Below, piece by piece: positions 6,403-10,632 of a DNA stretch of 10,632 bases. Numbering within the stretch: the first letter of the stretch is position 1; the number at the start of each line of letters is the position of its first letter. This stretch comes from JANPJV01 sp031425695 (lineage in GTDB: Bacteria > Pseudomonadota > Gammaproteobacteria > Xanthomonadales > SZUA-5): positions 1-10,632 of the forward strand of contig JANPJV010000291.1 of NCBI GenBank assembly GCA_031425695.1, given 5' to 3'. The position numbers and the translations under genes are program-made. The notes beneath the pieces are model-generated. The model was not told the DNA's origin and did not search any database. It saw only the letters and a program-made list of their open reading frames with translations.

Positions 6403-9400
6403 TCATTCGAAGCCGTCGCGCAGCAACAATTGCGGCACCAGTCGGACCACGCCGATTGCCTGGTTCGCGCCGCCGCTGACGACGATGTTGGCGACGAAGC
6501 GGGTGCTGTAGCCGGGCAGCTCGAACTCGAGCGCGTGGGTGCCGGGCGCGAGATCATCCAGCTGGAAGTTGCCGTTGGCGTCGGTGAGAAATGCCGACTC
6601 CGTGGCCATGGCCGGCATCACGTTGACGTTGGCGAGCGGCGCGTCGAGGTCGCCCAGGCTGGTATCGACGCGAACCTGGCCGCTGATGCTGCCGACGCTG
6701 GCGGCGCTGACGAGATCGACATCGTCCACGTAGCGCTCCGATTCATTGCCGGCGGCGTCACGGAAAACCGCGGCGACGGTGGCGACCGCGGGCGGCTGCA
6801 GGCTGCTGACATCGACTGTCAGCGTCGGCACGTACGCAATCCAGCCCGTATCAGTGCCGTTGGGGAGCGTGAGCCGCATCTGCATGCCGGCCGGTGATTC
6901 GTGATCGATGGCGAGCTGCGCGATCAGCAAATTGCCGTTCCGGGCCCGTGGCGCGCCCCCGTTGAGCGTGACGCTGCCGCGCGGCGCGGTGGAGTCGCCG
7001 CGCGAGGTCGCACAGACGATGTCGCTGCCGGCAGCCTCAACCATCGCCGTTCGCGCAATCAACTGGTAGCAATGGGTCTGGCCGTTCGGCAGGCCGGGAT
7101 CGACATAGCGGCCGTTGGCGGCAACCGCATCGATGACGGCGTGGTCGACGAACGGACCCTCGGGTGCGCTGGCTCGCTTGACCAGGATGGTCGCGTAAGC
7201 CGGATCGCTGTCGAAGCGAAGCGTGTGCGCGAAGCCCGGCAGCGGATCCATTTCTTCGTGATCCGGGAGCCGCGAAAGGATCTCGAGGTCGCGGATGCGC
7301 TTGATGGCGTCGTCGCCACTGTCGAGCGCGCGCCGACCTGCCGCCAGCTCGGAGCCGTCGCGCTCGCCACCATCGTCGCTGTCGGGATCGCAGGGGTTGG
7401 TGCCGGCCGCGAACTCGGCGGAGGTGAGCGCGCCATCACCATCGCGGTCACCGCTGGCGTCGGCCACGGACACGTCGAGGCACGCCTGGCGAATTTCGAA
7501 GCGGTCGGGCAGGCCATCGCGATCGGTATCGGCGACGATGTCCTCGGCCATGACGGAAAACGCACCGCGCCCGGTGAGCAGGCGCGGCGCCGCGGCGGTT
7601 CCGGTATTGAAGGTCACCGTCAATGAAGTGACCCGGCTGCGCTGCGCAGTCGAGCTTTCGTCGTCGACATAGCCGGTCAGGCTGCCGCTGTCGGTGCCAC
7701 GGTAGATCGCGCTGTAGATGCGGTCGCCGGCGAACTGGTCGCCGTTGGAGCCATCGTCGCGCAGCGCAAGCGTCAGCGTGCCCGCACCAACTTTGGTCAG
7801 CCCGGCGGTGGCGGTTTCCGGGGCCGGGCCGCCGCTGAGATCGGTAAGCGCAGCCTGGATCAGCACCGGTTCGCCGACGCGGAAATATTCGCTCGGGTCA
7901 TGGTCGCCGCCGGGACGTGCAACAGCGACGCGCACGGAACGCACGGGGTCAACCACGGCGGCGCCGTAGTCAAACGCGATCGCGCCTGCTGGGCTCGGAT
8001 CGACTTCCAGGCGCCACGTGCCATTGGACGCATTCGGAACATGGAAGGCAAAAGACTGGCCGTTCTGGAAAACCTCGACACCGCCATTGCCATGGACGAC
8101 CTGAACGTTGTCCGGACCGAACAGGCGCACACCGGAAAAAGCCGCCGCGGTCCTGCCGTCGATCAAGATGACCCGCGGACCCGAGCTTGGACCGAGCGCG
8201 GCATCGATGTCGATCGCAATATTCGCCGGCGCGCCCGCTGCTGGCGTGGTCGAGCTGCCTGCTGCGACCTGTTGACGGCGCAGAATCTGCGACTCGGCGT
8301 GCGCCAGCCGATCGTCGAATTCAGCGCGACTCGCACCCGCTGCCGGCACGTCGATGAAACCGAAACTGCCGCCCGTGCGGCTTGCGAGCTGCGCGAGCAG
8401 CGGCTGGTCGGCGAGGCTGCTGAGCGCGAGGATGTGCAGGCGAATGCCGGCATTGCGCGCCTGCGCCACGAAGCCGTCAATATCGAAACCAGGCTGGTCG
8501 CCGCCGTCGGTCACGATGACCAGGTGGCGTTCGCCACCGGCGCCCTGCGCGTTGAAGGTAGTGATCGAGCTGACCAGCAGATCGGCCAGCTTGATGCGCG
8601 GCTGCGTGGTCGGCGCGACCGCGCCGAGATTGCTCAGGAACTGGGCGCGCTGCGCGGCACCGAGCGGTGCGAGTGCAGTCAGCAACGTGGCGTTATTGGC
8701 CGGTACCGCGCCATTCCCGGCGAAGCGCATGAGCCCGAGGCGCGCATTGCTCGGCAGCACATGTGCAAGGCGTTGGGCAACCGCCTTGACCGTGGTTAGG
8801 CGCGGATTGGTGCTCGGCTGGCCCATGCTCTGGCTGGTATCCAGCGCGAGCAGCACTTCGGGCTGATGCGCGCCGACGCGGATACCGCCGGGGATCGGAA
8901 TGCTGCGACCCGCAGCGCGAACTTCCGCGGCATACGTGCCGATGGGCAGGTTCGGGGCCAAGACGCTGACCTGCATGCGCGCCGCCGCTTCGCGCACCTT
9001 CTGGACGGCCGGGAGCAACAGGCCGATACCCTGCGGCTCGACGACGATCGCGAGATCGTCGATGTCGAGTGTGTCGAAACCACCACCGCCACCCGGCTGC
9101 ATGACTTCGATGCCGAAGGTCGCCAGCGACCCGCTGTTGGGGGCGCCGGTCACCAGCGGATGGGCCTGGCTCATCTGCGCGACCAGTGGCAGCGGCGGTG
9201 GCGCCAGGCAGCGCACGCTCAACACGCCAAGATAATCCGTATGCCAGCCGGAGATGATCGCGGTCAGCCGGTTGTAGCGGTTCGCCGGCTGCACCAGCAG
9301 TTGCTTGAAGCCGGTGCTGCGCGACTTGTAGAGCTTGCGCGGCTTGCCCGGCCCGGTTGCGCCTTCGATCGCGATCAGGCTGTGCAGCGCGTCCGGCAGG

Positions 9401-10569
9401 ATCAGTTGCGCATTCGCCTGGTTCGGGATCTGCGGGATCGGGGTCGCGCTGAATTCGATGGTGCTGCCGGTCGGGCAGGATTCGGTCACGAAGTTGTAGT
9501 AGCGCGCGCCGAAACGCTTCGCGCCCACGCCGATGCTGGCGGGACTGCCATTGGTCGGCACCAGCAGCGGCGGCGCTGAGAACGCGGCCTCGATGAACTT
9601 CATCTGGTTGTTATTGAGCGGGACCGGCTCCTCGTCGCGGTAGCTGTAGCGCAGCCGGAAGGCCTCGGAGGCCTGGCTGAGATCCCGCGCTTTCAGCGTA
9701 TTGGCGATGGTGAAGTCGTGGAACGCGTTGGTCGCGTTGTCATTGGGCTTGTATTGCTTGATGACGTAGTCGGTCACGTCGTAGATGGACGGGTCCGACA
9801 TCTGGTCGCGCGCACGCTCCCACCAGTTTTTCAGGTAATCGATGCCGCGTCCGGGCTCGAACGCAAAGGTCCCGTACTGCTCCATGAGGTACGTCCACCA
9901 GAGCGCGCCACCGTAGCTCGACTTCCAGATGGTGATATCGGGGGCCAGGAGGTAACCGTCGACCTGGCCGCGAAACGTCGCCACACAGCTTGCCGCGGGA
10001 TCAAGATCCAGGTCGAGGTAGATCTTGTCCTGGAGTGCGCGCGCATGGCCCTCGCAGGCGGTCGAGCCGTAGCCGCCGGAGCAGCCCTCGCCGCCACCGT
10101 CCTGCACATAGCCGAACTCGATGTGGTGGAAGAGCTCGTGGCCGAGGATGCCGCGAATGCACGAGTCGCTCGCGTTCTTGTAGACGTCGGTCGGCATGAT
10201 GATCTGGTCTTCGGTCGCGAAACCGTTGTCGCAATCGAAGCCACCCGGATTGTCGCCGCACGCCCAGAACGCCACGTCCTTGGTTGAGGTCGAGAACCAG
10301 GGCTCGCGGAAGCCGCGATTCACATAGCCGGCGTGGTAACCGAGCGGATTGCCCAGGCTCGAGGCGCCGGTGCGGTCGAGCGCATCGCCGGCGCGGTACA
10401 TCTTTCCGCCCGGAAACTTGTGCACGGTGCCGCCGAGGCCAGTGCGCAGCTTGTAGTTGAAGGTCGGAGTCGACAGCACCTCTTCCAGAGGCGGCTGGTC
10501 ATCTGGCACCGCCAGCGCGGGCGCACTCCACAGGGCCAGGAAAAGGATCGGCAGCGACAAGCGGTACAT
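6403..10569 (-). CDS. Secreted multidomain HExxH protease-like / VWA protein with Ca-binding repeats and GFE tail
   Basis: This is a 1388-aa exported protein. Residues 1-20 are a signal peptide (MYRLSLPILFLALW, cut after ALA). About 40-330 form a metallopeptidase-like domain with HELFH (H144, E145, H148) and a downstream ACEGHA, where E173 is a likely third zinc ligand. YGGALWWTYLMEQYG resembles MXAN_6640-type putative metalloproteases. About 570-740 is a VWA domain with an intact MIDAS (D577-T-S579-Q-S581, and D688 in VTDGGD). About 850-1005 resembles a choice-of-anchor-X type domain (DDGSNGDQFAGDRIYS). About 1014-1072 holds acidic TSP3/EF-hand-like calcium repeats (DTDRDGLPD, DRDGDG). An FN3-like domain lies at about 1095-1190, and a carboxypeptidase-regulatory-like domain (SGQVR, TDANGNFQLDDLAPG) at about 1293-1378. 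The tail is LLLRDGFE. The start is supported by a good Shine-Dalgarno. Proteolytic activity is likely but not proven. A surface adhesin or sensor role for the VWA part is inference. Confidence 0.92.
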   Translation of the reverse strand: MYRLSLPILFLALWSAPALAVPDDQPPLEEVLSTPTFNYKLRTGLGGTVHKFPGGKMYRAGDALDRTGASSLGNPLGYHAGYVNRGFREPWFSTSTKDVAFWACGDNPGGFDCDNGFATEDQIIMPTDVYKNASDSCIRGILGHELFHHIEFGYVQDGGGEGCSGGYGSTACEGHARALQDKIYLDLDLDPAASCVATFRGQVDGYLLAPDITIWKSSYGGALWWTYLMEQYGTFAFEPGRGIDYLKNWWERARDQMSDPSIYDVTDYVIKQYKPNDNATNAFHDFTIANTLKARDLSQASEAFRLRYSYRDEEPVPLNNNQMKFIEAAFSAPPLLVPTNGSPASIGVGAKRFGARYYNFVTESCPTGSTIEFSATPIPQIPNQANAQLILPDALHSLIAIEGATGPGKPRKLYKSRSTGFKQLLVQPANRYNRLTAIISGWHTDYLGVLSVRCLAPPPLPLVAQMSQAHPLVTGAPNSGSLATFGIEVMQPGGGGGFDTLDIDDLAIVVEPQGIGLLLPAVQKVREAAARMQVSVLAPNLPIGTYAAEVRAAGRSIPIPGGIRVGAHQPEVLLALDTSQSMGQPSTNPRLTTVKAVAQRLAHVLPSNARLGLMRFAGNGAVPANNATLLTALAPLGAAQRAQFLSNLGAVAPTTQPRIKLADLLVSSITTFNAQGAGGERHLVIVTDGGDQPGFDIDGFVAQARNAGIRLHILALSSLADQPLLAQLASRTGGSFGFIDVPAAGASRAEFDDRLAHAESQILRRQQVAAGSSTTPAAGAPANIAIDIDAALGPSSGPRVILIDGRTAAAFSGVRLFGPDNVQVVHGNGGVEVFQNGQSFAFHVPNASNGTWRLEVDPSPAGAIAFDYGAAVVDPVRSVRVAVARPGGDHDPSEYFRVGEPVLIQAALTDLSGGPAPETATAGLTKVGAGTLTLALRDDGSNGDQFAGDRIYSAIYRGTDSGSLTGYVDDESSTAQRSRVTSLTVTFNTGTAAAPRLLTGRGAFSVMAEDIVADTDRDGLPDRFEIRQACLDVSVADASGDRDGDGALTSAEFAAGTNPCDPDSDDGGERDGSELAAGRRALDSGDDAIKRIRDLEILSRLPDHEEMDPLPGFAHTLRFDSDPAYATILVKRASAPEGPFVDHAVIDAVAANGRYVDPGLPNGQTHCYQLIARTAMVEAAGSDIVCATSRGDSTAPRGSVTLNGGAPRARNGNLLIAQLAIDHESPAGMQMRLTLPNGTDTGWIAYVPTLTVDVSSLQPPAVATVAAVFRDAAGNESERYVDDVDLVSAASVGSISGQVRVDTSLGDLDAPLANVNVMPAMATESAFLTDANGNFQLDDLAPGTHALEFELPGYSTRFVANIVVSGGANQAIGVVRLVPQLLLRDGFE

Positions 10570-10575
10570 GGCGAA

Positions 10576-10579
10576 CTCC
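10576..10579 (-). promoter_or_regulatory. Ribosome binding site of the VWA protease-like gene
   Basis: Minus-strand GGAG (plus CTCC) sits 6 nt before the ATG at 10569-10567 and confirms this start. Only 63 bases of upstream sequence are in the window, and no promoter or other gene can be seen in them. Confidence 0.6.
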
Positions 10580-10632
10580 GGAGACAGGATGGCTCGCGAT
10601 GGACGTACGCAAGCGCGCAGTGCCGGAGATCA

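Noticed and set aside
7900..8799. Plus-strand open frame of 299 codons opposite the VWA gene
   Set aside because: It is antisense to the intact VWA domain and shows no credible product or start signal.

Overview
The window looks like chromosomal DNA from a GC-rich gammaproteobacterium. The best guess is the Xanthomonadales/Lysobacterales group (Dokdonella, Lysobacter and relatives). The guess rests on the base composition, the kind of secreted multidomain proteases, the short C-terminal GFE tails and a small conserved hypothetical protein. There is no rRNA, tRNA or other marker gene, so the taxonomic placement is inference.

Layout. Positions 1-176 hold an array of 57-bp tandem repeats that form hairpins, with an inverted partial copy at the left edge. 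Three long minus-strand genes follow. An M28-family zinc aminopeptidase-like exoenzyme lies at 182-1582. A reprolysin-like (metzincin) metalloprotease of about 1229 residues with a long string of beta-sandwich domains lies at 2460-6149. A 1388-residue protein combining an HExxH protease-like domain, a von Willebrand factor A (VWA) domain, calcium-binding repeats and a carboxypeptidase-regulatory-like domain lies at 6403-10569. One small plus-strand gene (1794-2039) encodes a conserved hypothetical protein. It is divergent from the M28 gene across a 211-bp region rich in palindromes. The 420-bp stretch 2040-2459 has no convincing gene. It carries a diverged direct repeat of about 80 bp (period 98) and, at its right end, a strong hairpin that fits a terminator for the reprolysin gene.

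How the parts fit. All three large proteins have a Sec-type signal peptide, a zinc-protease signature and extracellular-type accessory domains, so the locus reads as a set of exported proteolytic enzymes. Each gene is separated from the next by a hairpin or repeat-bearing gap, so they are probably separate transcription units and not a tight operon. The strongest unifying signal is that all three end exactly at the stop codon with the same tail, [FL]-x-[ND]-G-F-E-COOH, although their preceding domains are unrelated. This suggests a shared C-terminal sorting, secretion or processing tag, and it is the main candidate for something not well described. Further points are a possible structured leader that covers the ribosome binding site of the reprolysin gene, and a planctomycete-prepilin-like peptide inside the VWA protein.
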